From Ensifer adhaerens (lineage in GTDB: Bacteria; Pseudomonadota; Alphaproteobacteria; Rhizobiales; Rhizobiaceae): a stretch of 64,000 nt of DNA. This document shows, piece by piece, positions 1-8,545 of the stretch (position 1 is the first letter of the stretch; every line of letters begins with the position of its first letter). The notes below the pieces were generated by a model. It saw nothing but the letters and a program-made list of their open reading frames with translations, was not told the DNA's origin and did no database searches. The translations under genes and the position numbers were made by a program. The stretch is from NCBI RefSeq assembly GCF_020035535.1, contig NZ_CP083349.1, positions 3,665,501-3,729,500 of the forward strand, given 5' to 3'.

Positions 1-929
1 TGACGGTCTATACCTATGAGAGCTTCATCACCGAATGGGGCCCGGGCGCCAAGGTGGCGGAAGCCTTCGAAAAGACCTGCGAGTGCAAGGTCAATTATGT
101 CGGCGTCGCCGATGGTGTCGAATTGCTCACCCGCCTGAAGCTCGAAGGCGACGCCTCGAAGGCCGACATCGTGCTCGGCCTCGATACCAACCTCGTGGCG
201 GAAGCCAAGGCGACCGGCTTCTTCGCGCCGCACGGCGTCGATGCCAAGGAGCTGAAGGTTCCGGGCGGCTTCTCCGACGATACCTTCCTTCCCTATGATT
301 ACGGCCACTTCGCCGTCGTCTACGATACCGAAACGTTGAAGACGCCACCGAAGAGTCTGAAGGAGCTCGTCGAAGGCGACCCGTCACAGAAGATCGTCAT
401 CGAGGACCCGCGCACCTCGACGCCGGGCCTCGGCCTGCTGCTCTGGGTCAAGGCCGTCTATGGCGACGAGGCCGGCGCTGCCTGGGCTAAGCTCAAGGAC
501 CGCGTTCTGACCGTCACTCCCGGCTGGTCGGAAGCGTACGGCCTCTTCACCAAGGGCGAAGCACCGATGGTGCTCTCCTACACCACCTCGCCGGCCTATC
601 ACATGGTCGCGGAAAACACCGAGCGCTACCAGGCGGCGGCCTTCTCCGAAGGCCACTACATCCAGATCGAAGTCGCCGGCATGACCAAGCATGCCAAGGA
701 GCCGGACCTGGCAAAACAGTTCCTGAGCTTCATGACCGGGCCGGAGTTCCAGTCGATCATCCCGACGACCAACTGGATGATGCCGGTCGGCGTCACCAGC
801 GAGCCGCTGCCGGATGCCTTCAACAAGCTGGTCAATCCGGAGAAGACCTTCCTGCTGCCGTCGGAAGAAGTCGCGAAGAACCGCAAGGCCTGGATCGACG
901 AATGGCTTGCCGGCATGAGCAAGAGCTGA
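1..929 (+). CDS. thiB: Thiamine-binding periplasmic protein ThiB (5' partial)
   Basis: Periplasmic solute-binding subunit of the thiamine/TPP ABC importer. The frame is open from base 3 ([15 protein letters not shown]...) to a TGA at 927-929, so the signal peptide and first strand lie upstream of the window. About 308 residues are visible. The text from LTVYTY-type start through [20 protein letters not shown] to the C-terminal NWMMPVG stretch is characteristic of the TbpA/ThiB family. thiP begins 7 bases downstream and thiQ overlaps thiP, giving a three-gene operon. A TPP riboswitch usually precedes such operons, but that region is outside the window. Confidence 0.93.
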   Translation, partial: TVYTYESFITEWGPGAKVAEAFEKTCECKVNYVGVADGVELLTRLKLEGDASKADIVLGLDTNLVAEAKATGFFAPHGVDAKELKVPGGFSDDTFLPYDYGHFAVVYDTETLKTPPKSLKELVEGDPSQKIVIEDPRTSTPGLGLLLWVKAVYGDEAGAAWAKLKDRVLTVTPGWSEAYGLFTKGEAPMVLSYTTSPAYHMVAENTERYQAAAFSEGHYIQIEVAGMTKHAKEPDLAKQFLSFMTGPEFQSIIPTTNWMMPVGVTSEPLPDAFNKLVNPEKTFLLPSEEVAKNRKAWIDEWLAGMSKS

Positions 930-936
930 GGCCGGA

Positions 937-2565
937 TTGTTCGCACTGCGCGAAAACCGCATGACTGTTGTCGCCGGGGCGCTCTGCCTCGGCGCCTTCC
1001 TGCTCTTCGTCGGCCTGGCGATCGTAGCCTTGCTCGCCCAAACCGGCGGCACGAACGAAGGCAACCTGTTCGACGCCTATATCTGGCGCGTCACCCGCTT
1101 CACGCTGCTGCAGGCAACCCTTTCGACGCTCCTGTCGATGCTGTTCGCCATTCCTGTGGCGCGGGCGCTGGCGCGGCGGCCCCGGTTCTTCGGTCGTATC
1201 TGGCTGTTGCGGCTTATGGCGCTGCCACTCGGCCTGCCCGTTCTCGTCGGCGCGCTCGGTCTGATCGAGATCTGGGGACGCCAGGGCTTCTTCAACTCCG
1301 GCCTGCGCTGGCTCGGCCTCGAGCAACCAATCAGCATCTATGGCCTGTTCGGCATCCTGCTCGCGCATGTCTTCTTCAACATGCCGCTGGCAGCACGCCT
1401 GTTCCTGGCCGGGCTTGAACGTATTCCCGCCGAATACTGGCGCAGCGCCGCCAATCTCGGCATGCCCTCCCGTGCGCTATTCCGCTTTATTGAATGGCCT
1501 GTCCTGCGTGGCTTGCTGCCGGGCGCGGCCGGCCTCGTCTTCATGCTCTGCGCCACCAGCTTCACGCTCGTGCTGACGCTTGGCGGCGGTCCTGCGGCTA
1601 GCACCATCGAGGTCGCGATCTACCAGGCCCTGCGCTTCGATTTCGACCCACCGCGTGCGATCGCGCTATCCGGGCTGCAGATCGCCATGACCGGCGCCCT
1701 GCTCCTCATTCTGCGACGTCTGGCAACGGAGCCGGAAGAGGGCGTGACCGGCGGTCGCGCGGTTCGCCGCTTCGATGGCGCAAGGCCCGTCGCACGGCTA
1801 AACGATAGCGCCTGGATCATCCTCGCACTGCTCTTCCTCATTGCCCCGTTGATCGCGGTCGTCGTCTCGGGCCTGCAGGCCGATCTCCTCAAGCTTGCGC
1901 GCGATCCGAACGTGCATCGGGCACTGGTGACGAGCGCTTCGATCGCGCTTGCCTCGGCGCTCGCCTCCGTCGCCATGGCAGCCGTGATGATCCGTGCTGC
2001 GGCCACGGTTACCGCCCCACGCCACACAGGTACGTTGGCACGCGGCTTTGCCGACACGATCGGCGCCAGCACCTCACTGATCCTGCTGGTGCCGCCAGTC
2101 GTGCTCGGCGCCGGCTGGTTCCTGCTTCTCCGCCCCTTCGGCGATGTCGCGCGCTTTGCGCCTGTCGTCGTCGTGGCGATCAATGCCCTGATGGCCCTCC
2201 CCTTCGTCCACCGGATCCTCGCGCCGGCCATGGCCACGCACGCGGCGCGCTCCGAACGGCTGACGGCAAGCCTCGGCATCCGCGGGTTTCATCGCCTGCG
2301 ATGGATCGATCTTCCCGCCCTTCGCAAACCGTTGCTGATGGCGCTCTCCTTTGCCATGGCGCTATCGCTCGGCGATCTCGGCGCGGTGGCCCTCTTCGGC
2401 TCGCAGGACATGGTGACGCTTCCCTGGCTGCTCTATAGCCGGATGGGCAGCTACCGCACCGCCGATGCGGCTGGCCTTGCCCTCTTCCTCGGGCTTCTCT
2501 GCCTGATCTTCACCATCCTCGGCACGGCGGAAGACGTCCGCCGGCGGCAAGGACGCAAAGCATGA
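937..2565 (+). CDS. thiP: Thiamine ABC transporter permease ThiP
   Basis: Inner-membrane permease of the thiamine importer, about 542 residues. It is a fused double permease: two halves each with about six hydrophobic helices and each with an EAA-type coupling loop, the first near SAANLGMPSRALFRFIEWP and the second near SLGIRGFHRLRWIDLPAL. The TTG at 937 is the earliest start after an in-frame stop at 916-918; an ATG at 961 (MTVVAGALC) is the alternative and would remove eight residues. It starts 7 bases after thiB and its TGA overlaps the thiQ ATG by four bases, so translation is probably coupled. Confidence 0.93.
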   Translation: MFALRENRMTVVAGALCLGAFLLFVGLAIVALLAQTGGTNEGNLFDAYIWRVTRFTLLQATLSTLLSMLFAIPVARALARRPRFFGRIWLLRLMALPLGLPVLVGALGLIEIWGRQGFFNSGLRWLGLEQPISIYGLFGILLAHVFFNMPLAARLFLAGLERIPAEYWRSAANLGMPSRALFRFIEWPVLRGLLPGAAGLVFMLCATSFTLVLTLGGGPAASTIEVAIYQALRFDFDPPRAIALSGLQIAMTGALLLILRRLATEPEEGVTGGRAVRRFDGARPVARLNDSAWIILALLFLIAPLIAVVVSGLQADLLKLARDPNVHRALVTSASIALASALASVAMAAVMIRAAATVTAPRHTGTLARGFADTIGASTSLILLVPPVVLGAGWFLLLRPFGDVARFAPVVVVAINALMALPFVHRILAPAMATHAARSERLTASLGIRGFHRLRWIDLPALRKPLLMALSFAMALSLGDLGAVALFGSQDMVTLPWLLYSRMGSYRTADAAGLALFLGLLCLIFTILGTAEDVRRRQGRKA

Positions 2566-3281
2566 CCGAGCCCAACCCTGCCATCGAACTGCGCAATGTC
2601 GAAGTTCGCTTCGAAACGACCACGCTACGCTTCGATTGCACAATCGCGGCCGGTGGCATCGTCGCCGTTGCCGGCGCCTCCGGTTCCGGCAAGTCGACGC
2701 TCTTTCACCTGATCGCCGGCTTTGAGGATCCCGACCAGGGCGAGGTCCATATCCTCGGCCAGCAGGCTGGCAACCAGGCACCTTCGGAGCGCCCGGTCTC
2801 GATGATCTTCCAGGACAACAATCTCTTTGCCCATCTCGATGTCGCGACCAATGTCGGCCTGGGCATCAACCCGGCGCTTCGCCTGACGGACGAAGACCGC
2901 AAGAGGATCGAGGAGGCACTTTGCCGCGTGGGACTTGAAGGCTTCGAACGACGACTGCCGCCCACGCTGTCCGGCGGTGAACGCCAGCGGGTCGCGCTCG
3001 CCCGCGCGCTCGTGCGGCGTCGCCCCATCCTCTTGCTGGATGAACCTTTTGCGGCCCTCGACCCCGGAATGCGCGCCGGCATGCGTACGCTCCTTGGCGA
3101 GCTTCACGCGGAAGAAGGCAACACCATCCTGATGATCACGCACCATCCCGAAGACGTGAAGGCGCTGGCCGATAGCGTGCTTTTTCTCGACCAGGGGCGT
3201 ATCATTGCACACGATACACTCGACCGCTTCCTGGAGCGGCGTGACAATGCGGCAGTCGACCGTTTTCTTGGCAACGCCTGA
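2562..3281 (+). CDS. thiQ: Thiamine ABC transporter ATP-binding protein ThiQ
   Basis: Cytoplasmic ATPase that energises ThiBP, 239 residues, the short size typical of ThiQ. The Walker A motif GASGSGKST is near residues 38-46, the ABC signature LSGGERQRVALARAL near 136, Walker B ILLLDEPFAALDP just after it, and the switch histidine lies in MITHHPED. The ATG at 2562 sits in an ATGA overlap with the thiP stop. It is the last gene of the thiBPQ operon; about 300 non-coding bases follow. Confidence 0.94.
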   Translation: MTEPNPAIELRNVEVRFETTTLRFDCTIAAGGIVAVAGASGSGKSTLFHLIAGFEDPDQGEVHILGQQAGNQAPSERPVSMIFQDNNLFAHLDVATNVGLGINPALRLTDEDRKRIEEALCRVGLEGFERRLPPTLSGGERQRVALARALVRRRPILLLDEPFAALDPGMRAGMRTLLGELHAEEGNTILMITHHPEDVKALADSVLFLDQGRIIAHDTLDRFLERRDNAAVDRFLGNA

Positions 3282-3583
3282 AGGAGGGCCTCGTTTCTCG
3301 TCGCCCCCAGCCGATTGCCACAATTTGACCGCGGCGCCATGCGACGCGCGAAATATCCGGCGAAGGCGTGAATATTCGCGCATCCGTTGCCGTGATACCA
3401 CGGGGCAACTATTTCTACCGAGACAAACTAGGCAGGTGGCGCTGAAATCAGATACAGCAAGACCAGGGCTGAACAGTCGCGGCGGAGCAACGCTGCCGGA
3501 CTGAAAAAGTAGGACTTTCAACGCTGTCGCTCCATCGACCCGCCGCATGCGGGCGGAGCGGCAGACGGGAAACGGGCTGAGGC
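3282..3583. other. Intergenic region between thiQ and the M48 peptidase gene
   Basis: About 300 bases with no credible gene. It should hold the end of the thi transcript and the promoter of the M48 gene. The only structure I can support is a stem-loop at 3386-3409, listed separately. No clear sigma-70 box stands out. Confidence 0.5.
3386..3409 (+). terminator. Possible terminator after thiQ
   Basis: The sequence GTTGC-CGTG-ATAC-CACG-GG-GCAAC folds into a nine-pair stem with a GG bulge and a four-base loop, followed by TATTTCT. The U tract is poor and the site is 105 bases after the thiQ stop, so this is a weak call. Confidence 0.3.
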
Positions 3584-5095
3584 ATGGAGAGGCATACAGT
3601 CACACACGACCGGTTCCCGCCGAAGCGCGGGCGGCTGCGTGGACGCGTCGTGGTTGCATTGCTTGCGGCCACGCTTCTCTCCGCATGCCAGTCTGTGATC
3701 GAGCAATCCTACGAGCCGACGGTTTCGCCCTCGTCCAATCCGCAGATTGTCGACGAGGTTCAGAAGAACGATCCCCGCGCCAAGATGGGCGCACGCGAAC
3801 ATCCGCGCATCGTTGCAAGCTATGGCGGCGAATACAAGGATGCCAAGACGGAACGGCTGGTCGCCCGCATCGCCGGCGCGCTGACCGCCGTCTCGGAAAA
3901 CCCGCAGCAGTCCTACCGCATTACCATCCTGAATTCGCCGGCAATCAACGCCTTTGCGTTGCCGGGTGGCTATCTCTACGTCACCCGCGGCCTGCTCGCG
4001 CTTGCCAACGATGCCTCCGAGGTCGCCGCCGTCCTCTCGCACGAGATGGCGCACGTCACCGCCAACCATGGCATCGAGCGCCAGCAGCGCGAAGAAGCGG
4101 AAGTCATCGCCAGCCGCGTGGTCTCCGAAGTGCTGTCGTCCGATCTCGCCGGCAAGCAGGCGCTCGCCCGCGGCAAGCTGAGGCTCGCAGCCTTCTCGCG
4201 CAACCAGGAGCTCCAGGCTGACGTCATCGGCGTACGCATGCTCGGCGAAGCCGGCTACGATCCCTACGCGGCCGCACGCTTCCTGGATTCGATGGCCGCC
4301 TATAGCCGCTTTACGGCCGTCGACCCGGAATCCGACCAGAGCCTCGACTTCCTGTCGAGCCATCCGAACGCGCCGCAGCGCGTCGATCTCGCACGCCGCC
4401 ACGCCCGTGCCTTCGGCCCGGAAGGCACCAGCGGCGATCGCGGTCGCGACTATTACCTCGCCGGCATCGACGGCCTGCTCTACGGCGACAGCCCCCAGGA
4501 AGGCTATGTCCGCGGCCAGACCTTCCTGCATGGTCAGCTCGGCATCCGCTTCGAGGTCCCGACCGGCTTCCAGATCGACAACAAGGCGGAGGCGGTTCTG
4601 GCGACCGGACCCGGCGATATCGCCGTGCGTTTCGACGGGGTGGCGGACACGGGTGGACGCAGCCTGACCGACTATATCGCCAGCGGCTGGGTCACCGGCC
4701 TGCAGCCCGACACGATCAAGCCGATCAACGTCAATGGCTTGGAAGCTGCAACCGCGCGTGCCTCGGCCGATCGCTGGGATTTCGATGTCACGGTCATCCG
4801 CATCGACAGCCGCATCTACCGCTTCCTGACCGCCGTTCCCAAAGGTTCGAATGCACTGGAGCCGACCGCGAACCAGCTGCGCAGCTCGTTCCGTCGCATG
4901 ACGCAGGGCGAGGCCCAGTCCTTGAAACCGCTGCGCATCCGCGTCGTGACGGTAAGACCTGGCGAAACGATCGCGACGCTTTCCGCCCGCATGATGGGCA
5001 CGGATCGCAAGTTCGACCTGTTCCGGGTGATCAATGCGATGCAGGTCACCTCGACGGTGAAGCCGGGCGACAAGGTCAAGATCGTTTCTGAATAA
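3584..5095 (+). CDS. M48-family zinc metalloprotease lipoprotein with LysM-like C-terminus
   Basis: Predicted outer-membrane or periplasmic protease, 503 residues, related to the BepA/LoiP group that degrades misfolded envelope proteins. The N-terminus has a basic stretch, a hydrophobic helix and a lipobox ending LLSAC with Cys35, so it is a likely lipoprotein. The zinc site HEMAH is at residues 153-157, and a downstream E209-LQA-D213 supplies the third ligand type. The last 50 residues (VRPGETIATLSARM...VKPGDKVKIV) look like a degenerate LysM fold, suggesting peptidoglycan contact. It is convergent with rpoH2, 225 bases away. Linkage to a heat-shock sigma gene fits an envelope quality-control role, but that is inference. 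Confidence 0.85.
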   Translation: MERHTVTHDRFPPKRGRLRGRVVVALLAATLLSACQSVIEQSYEPTVSPSSNPQIVDEVQKNDPRAKMGAREHPRIVASYGGEYKDAKTERLVARIAGALTAVSENPQQSYRITILNSPAINAFALPGGYLYVTRGLLALANDASEVAAVLSHEMAHVTANHGIERQQREEAEVIASRVVSEVLSSDLAGKQALARGKLRLAAFSRNQELQADVIGVRMLGEAGYDPYAAARFLDSMAAYSRFTAVDPESDQSLDFLSSHPNAPQRVDLARRHARAFGPEGTSGDRGRDYYLAGIDGLLYGDSPQEGYVRGQTFLHGQLGIRFEVPTGFQIDNKAEAVLATGPGDIAVRFDGVADTGGRSLTDYIASGWVTGLQPDTIKPINVNGLEAATARASADRWDFDVTVIRIDSRIYRFLTAVPKGSNALEPTANQLRSSFRRMTQGEAQSLKPLRIRVVTVRPGETIATLSARMMGTDRKFDLFRVINAMQVTSTVKPGDKVKIVSE

Positions 5096-5320
5096 GCCAG
5101 TGGTCGTGAGCGTAGGCGAGGAAGCCCCACAACAGGCCACCGCGTGCGTCGAGTTTGTGCGGGGCAGCGCACCGCGAACGCATCACAGGCCGATTTGCGG
5201 CGGGGAAGCCCCTGCGAACGCTACCAATGCATGCCGCGCATGAATGCGGCCGGCTCGCGATACGGCACGTGAGCAATCAAAGGCCAAAGCGGGGTTGCGC
5301 CGGAAAGATCGCGACGCGCT

Positions 5321-6187
5321 TCAGTGGATGCCAGCGGTCAGGGCTGGCGCCTTTGTCGCAAGCGCAGCTCTCAGCTTTTCGAGCGCCCGGGTTTCGATCT
5401 GTCGCACTCGTTCCTTGGAAATGCCAAGATCGAGGCCGAGCTCTTCGAGCGTCGCACCATCCTCTGACAGTCGCCGTGCGCGGATGATCCGCATTTCCCT
5501 TTCGGTCAAGGCACCCAGCGCATCGCGCAGCCACACTCGGGCGCGCTCTCCGTCAATCATGTCGCTGACCTGTTCGTCCGGCAGGGGCGCATCGCTGGCG
5601 AGGAAATCCAGCCGCTCGCCGCCATCGGAATCGGCGCCGCCGACGGGCGCTTGCAACGAGGTGTCGCTACCGGAAAGCCGGGCATCCATAGTCTGCACAT
5701 CGGCGATGCTGACACCCAGGGCCGCCGCGATCTCTTCATGCATCGCCTGCGATGTAAGCTGCCGGTCGCCCTGGGCCAGACGCGCGCGCAAGCGCCGCAG
5801 ATTGAAGAACAGGGCCTTCTGGGCCGAACTCGTTCCGCCCCGCACGATCGACCAATTGCGCAGGACATAGTCCTGCATCGATGCCCGGATCCACCAGGTC
5901 GCGTAGGTCGAGAAACGCACTTCGCGGCTCGGCTCGAAGCGGGCGGCCGCTTCCAGCAAGCCGATATGACCTTCCTGGACCAGGTCGCCCATCGGCAGGC
6001 CGAAGTTGCGGAATTTCGCGGCCATCGAAATCACCAGCCGCATGTGCGACATGGCGATCTTGTTGCGGGCTTCCTGATCATGGTCGTTTCGCCACGCCTG
6101 TGCCAGCGCGTGCTCCTCGTCGCGCTCGAGATAGGGCGCTTCCATTGCGATCTTGATCATCCGCCGGTCTGCAGTGAGAGTCTTCAT
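5321..6187 (-). CDS. rpoH2: RNA polymerase sigma factor RpoH2
   Basis: Alternative sigma factor of the sigma-32 family, 288 residues. Region 2 is visible as NKIAMSHMRLVISMAAKF and the DLVQEGHIGLLEAAARF core, followed by STYATWWIRASMQDYVLRN. The RpoH box is the QKALFFNLRRLRARLA segment, and region 4.2 is the LGISKERVRQIETRALEKLR helix-turn-helix. The divergence from the classical RpoH and the match to my memory of the S. meliloti paralogue make this RpoH2. The ATG at 6187 has GGAG eight bases upstream. In S. meliloti rpoH2 is under RpoE2 control; a matching promoter lies at 6404-6428. Confidence 0.93.
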   Translation of the reverse strand: MKTLTADRRMIKIAMEAPYLERDEEHALAQAWRNDHDQEARNKIAMSHMRLVISMAAKFRNFGLPMGDLVQEGHIGLLEAAARFEPSREVRFSTYATWWIRASMQDYVLRNWSIVRGGTSSAQKALFFNLRRLRARLAQGDRQLTSQAMHEEIAAALGVSIADVQTMDARLSGSDTSLQAPVGGADSDGGERLDFLASDAPLPDEQVSDMIDGERARVWLRDALGALTEREMRIIRARRLSEDGATLEELGLDLGISKERVRQIETRALEKLRAALATKAPALTAGIH

Positions 6188-6403
6188 CGATCACTCCGTG
6201 ACTGGCGCCGGGCGCCATTGCGCGTGAAGTCCAAAAGGCCAGACGGATGAGGCGTCCGGCAGCAGGGGCGTCTCGCGCCGCGACGTCGAAACTTGAAGAA
6301 ACGACGCGGCGCCCTAACTTCCAAGTCACGAACCTGAACGGTGATGGATCACAGAACCAAGATCGCCCGGCGCGAAAGCGGCGCATTTCTGCCGGCTAAT
6401 GTA

Positions 6404-6428
6404 AATGCGCGTTGGCGCGAAAGGTTCC
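6404..6428 (-). promoter_or_regulatory. Extracytoplasmic-sigma (RpoE2-type) promoter of rpoH2
   Basis: On the minus strand GGAAC (6428-6424) is followed after exactly 18 bases by TT (6405-6404), the GGAAC-N18-TT pattern described for RpoE2 promoters in Sinorhizobium. It lies about 217 bases before the rpoH2 ATG, so the predicted leader is about 210 bases. The site is only 12 bases from the carD terminator stem. Confidence 0.65.
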
Positions 6429-6440
6429 ATTCGGTCAAAG

Positions 6441-6470
6441 AAAAAGCCCGGCACGACGGCCGGGCTTTTT
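6441..6470 (-). terminator. Rho-independent terminator of carD
   Basis: A perfect 12-base stem, AAAAAGCCCGGC and GCCGGGCTTTTT, with a six-base loop. It lies 29 bases after the carD stop on the minus strand. The A/T arms give a U tract in either direction. Confidence 0.85.
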
Positions 6471-6498
6471 GCAGGTACTGATTTCGGGCGAAACGCGC

Positions 6499-7068
6499 TT
6501 AAGCGGCTTCGTCCTGGGCGTCGTCTTCTTCGATCGACTTGCCACGCTTCGGACCCTTGCTGAGGTTAGCCTCGACGAGGCGAACGGCTTCGGTCTCCGA
6601 CATCTTGTTGACGGCAGCGATTTCGCGCGCCATGCGGTCGAGGGCAGCTTCATAGAGCTGGCGTTCGGAATAGGACTGTTCCGGCTGGTTTTCGGCGCGA
6701 TAGAGATCGCGGACGACCTCAGCGATGGAAATCAGGTCGCCGGAATTGATCTTGGCATCGTATTCCTGGGCGCGGCGCGACCACATGGTGCGCTTCACGC
6801 GAGCCTTGCCCTGCACAACCTTCAACGCGCGATCGACGAAATCGGTTTCGGACAGCTTACGCATGCCAATGCTGACAGCCTTGGCTACCGGCACCTTCAG
6901 ACGCATCTTGTCCTTCTCGAAATCGATGACAAAAAGCTCAAGCTTCATGCCGGCGACTTCCTGCTCTTCGATCGCGACGATCTGGCCAACACCGTGGGCC
7001 GGATAGACGATCGATTCACCGGTCTTGAAGCCCTGGCGTGTCGAAGATTTTTTCTGCTGGGTCGTCAT
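6499..7068 (-). CDS. carD: CarD-family transcriptional regulator
   Basis: Binds the RNA polymerase beta subunit and modulates open complexes at rRNA and stress promoters, 189 residues. The N-terminal RNAP-interaction domain is seen as FKTGESIVYPAHGVGQI, and the C-terminal helical DNA-binding domain contains the conserved MWSRRAQEYDAKINSGD stretch. I start at the ATG at 7068 (MTTQQKKSS); a GTG nine codons upstream also lies in frame, with the Shine-Dalgarno-like GGGAG inside it. A perfect 7-bp stem at 7095-7113 sits just before the start and could influence translation. A candidate promoter is at 7345-7373. Confidence 0.92.
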   Translation of the reverse strand: MTTQQKKSSTRQGFKTGESIVYPAHGVGQIVAIEEQEVAGMKLELFVIDFEKDKMRLKVPVAKAVSIGMRKLSETDFVDRALKVVQGKARVKRTMWSRRAQEYDAKINSGDLISIAEVVRDLYRAENQPEQSYSERQLYEAALDRMAREIAAVNKMSETEAVRLVEANLSKGPKRGKSIEEDDAQDEAA

Positions 7069-7478
7069 TCGTTTCAAAAACTCCCTGTTTCGCACCCGGC
7101 CATTCTGGCCGGGGCCGGGTCAGTGAGGCCCGGGATAGACGGGGATACCGCCGGGTGGGTACATCCTGGTCCGTCCAAGGAACGCAAACAGCCTCATGAA
7201 ATGCGGTCACAACAGAGCAAAGCCATGTTGCGTAAAGAGGGAGACCGCGTTTTGGAGATCGTTTGCTTTCGTGATGGTTTTCGGGCGCGCAAAAACACCC
7301 TCTGTGGATCAGTAGAAGGAACCTATCACAAAAAAGTGCCGAAATCAATAATTTGCTGCATGGCAGCCATCAAGCCACCATTCTCGCAACTGCGAGCGCA
7401 GTGCGTGTTTTCCCCAGGTTTGGCGCGCGGGGCCGCTCTTGCTTCGTCAGCCTCGACGAACGATGGAAATCGTCCGTC
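7069..7478. other. carD leader and promoter region, downstream end of fdxA
   Basis: 410 bases between carD and fdxA, both on the minus strand. It contains the CCCGGCC-ATTCT-GGCCGGG stem at 7095-7113, a plausible carD promoter at 7345-7373, and an imperfect 10-bp stem at 7455-7478 that touches the fdxA stop and lacks a U tract. I find no credible gene. Confidence 0.5.
7345..7373 (-). promoter_or_regulatory. Candidate sigma-70 promoter of carD
   Basis: On the minus strand TTGATG (7373-7368) and TATTGA (7350-7345) are separated by 17 bases. This would give a leader of about 270 bases. Motif match only. Confidence 0.4.
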
Positions 7479-7817
7479 TCAGTCGCCCTGACCCGGCTCA
7501 GCCGAGAAGAACTTGTCATATTTGCCTTCGACGCCGTCCATCTCCTTGGCCTCCGGCATCGGGTCGCGCTTGACCGTGATGTTCGGCCACTTGCTGGCAA
7601 AATCAGCGTTCAATTTCAACCACATATCAAGGCCCGGCTCGGTGTCCGGCTTGATCGCCTCGGCAGGACATTCCGGCTCGCAAACGCCACAGTCGATGCA
7701 CTCGTCGGGATGAATGACGAGAAAATTCTCACCCTCATAGAAGCAATCCACGGGGCAGACTTCGACACAGTCGGTATACTTGCAGCGAATGCAATTGTCG
7801 GTCACGACATACGTCAT
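7479..7817 (-). CDS. fdxA: Seven-iron ferredoxin FdxA
   Basis: Small electron carrier with one [3Fe-4S] and one [4Fe-4S] cluster, 112 residues. Cysteines lie at 9, 12, 17, 21, 25, 40, 43, 46 and 50, in the order [17 protein letters not shown] and [11 protein letters not shown] typical of FdxA. The start at 7817 (MTYVVTDN) is chosen because GGAG lies six bases upstream and because this is the family N-terminus; a longer frame to 7859 adds a non-conserved peptide. A possible promoter lies at 7980-8008. Confidence 0.94.
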   Translation of the reverse strand: MTYVVTDNCIRCKYTDCVEVCPVDCFYEGENFLVIHPDECIDCGVCEPECPAEAIKPDTEPGLDMWLKLNADFASKWPNITVKRDPMPEAKEMDGVEGKYDKFFSAEPGQGD

Positions 7818-8123
7818 GAGGTACTCCAGCCAATGCTCACGTTTGATGGCAGACGGCAATCAATGGTGATGCTCGTCGTCCGCGCATGCTAGGAATGTCC
7901 GGCGCGCATAGCTGCCGAAGCAAACCCGATGCACCCTACGTGGGTCTGTCAGGTAAAGGCTTTATGGGCCCTTTGCAAGAATATTCAATGCGCGAAACGC
8001 CGCGTCAAAGGCAGAGTTTTCTAAAGCATGTTGCGCAAAAGTGCGCCGTGGTTTTTGCGGTGCGATCTGCGAAAAATCAGAACGTGAAACGCAAGGAGCG
8101 GATCTGAAAGATCGCGACGGACG
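7818..8123. other. fdxA promoter region with a degenerate rhizobial-type repeat
   Basis: 306 bases with no gene. Near fdxA it holds a candidate promoter. From about 8018 to 8115 it contains GCGCA-AAAG-TGCGC, alternating pyrimidine-rich words, and GATC-TGAAA-GATC, resembling dispersed palindromic repeats I remember from rhizobial intergenic DNA. It also forms the 3' end of the S4-protein transcript. Confidence 0.4.
7980..8008 (-). promoter_or_regulatory. Candidate sigma-70 promoter of fdxA
   Basis: TTGACG (8008-8003) and AATATT (7985-7980) on the minus strand with a 17-base spacer. Predicted leader about 155 bases. Confidence 0.4.
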
Positions 8124-8537
8124 TCAATCCTCGCGCGGATCGAAATCGGGTTTCAGCCGATCGGTTTCCCGCCGTTCCTTCTTCGTCGGACGCCCTGCCC
8201 CGCGGTCGCGCGTAGCGAGATCGAAAGCCGAGCGTTTCTCCTTCGGCTGCTCGGGCGTGAGATCGTCGTAAAGAAGCCGCGCTTCCTCGTAAGGGCCGCG
8301 CCGTTCCCCCGGCGCAAGAACGCGCACGATCAGATTGCGCCGGTCGAGGGCGAGTTCAAGCATATCGCCCGCCTTGACCTGAAACGACGACTGCGTCACG
8401 CGCTCGTCGTTGACGGCCACGCGGCCATCCTCGATCGCCTTTTGCGCAAGCGATCGGGATTTGATCAGCCGCGTAAAAAACAGCCACTTGTCGAGACGCT
8501 GGCGCGATGCCGGGTTGGACGCGGGCTGTTTTTCCAT
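8124..8537 (-). CDS. S4-domain RNA-binding protein (Hsp15/HslR-like)
   Basis: 137 residues with an N-terminal S4 domain (RQRLDKWLFFTRLIKSRSLAQKAI...GRVAVNDERVTQSSFQVKAGD). Such proteins bind rRNA; E. coli Hsp15 recycles stalled 50S subunits. The C-terminal third is highly charged (TKKERRETDRLKPDFDPRED). The ATG at 8537 comes eight bases after the stop of the upstream RNA helicase, so the two form an operon and probably act in the same RNA or ribosome process. Confidence 0.87.
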   Translation of the reverse strand: MEKQPASNPASRQRLDKWLFFTRLIKSRSLAQKAIEDGRVAVNDERVTQSSFQVKAGDMLELALDRRNLIVRVLAPGERRGPYEEARLLYDDLTPEQPKEKRSAFDLATRDRGAGRPTKKERRETDRLKPDFDPRED

Positions 8538-8545
8538 GACCTGCC

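Noticed and set aside
5096..5320. Possible structured RNA between the convergent M48 and rpoH2 genes
   Set aside because: Several short GC-rich inverted repeats are present (for example 5195-5217), but no RNase P, tmRNA or other family signature, no promoter, and no U tract.
7455..7478. Terminator of fdxA
   Set aside because: The imperfect stem overlaps the stop codon and is not followed by a U tract on the minus strand.
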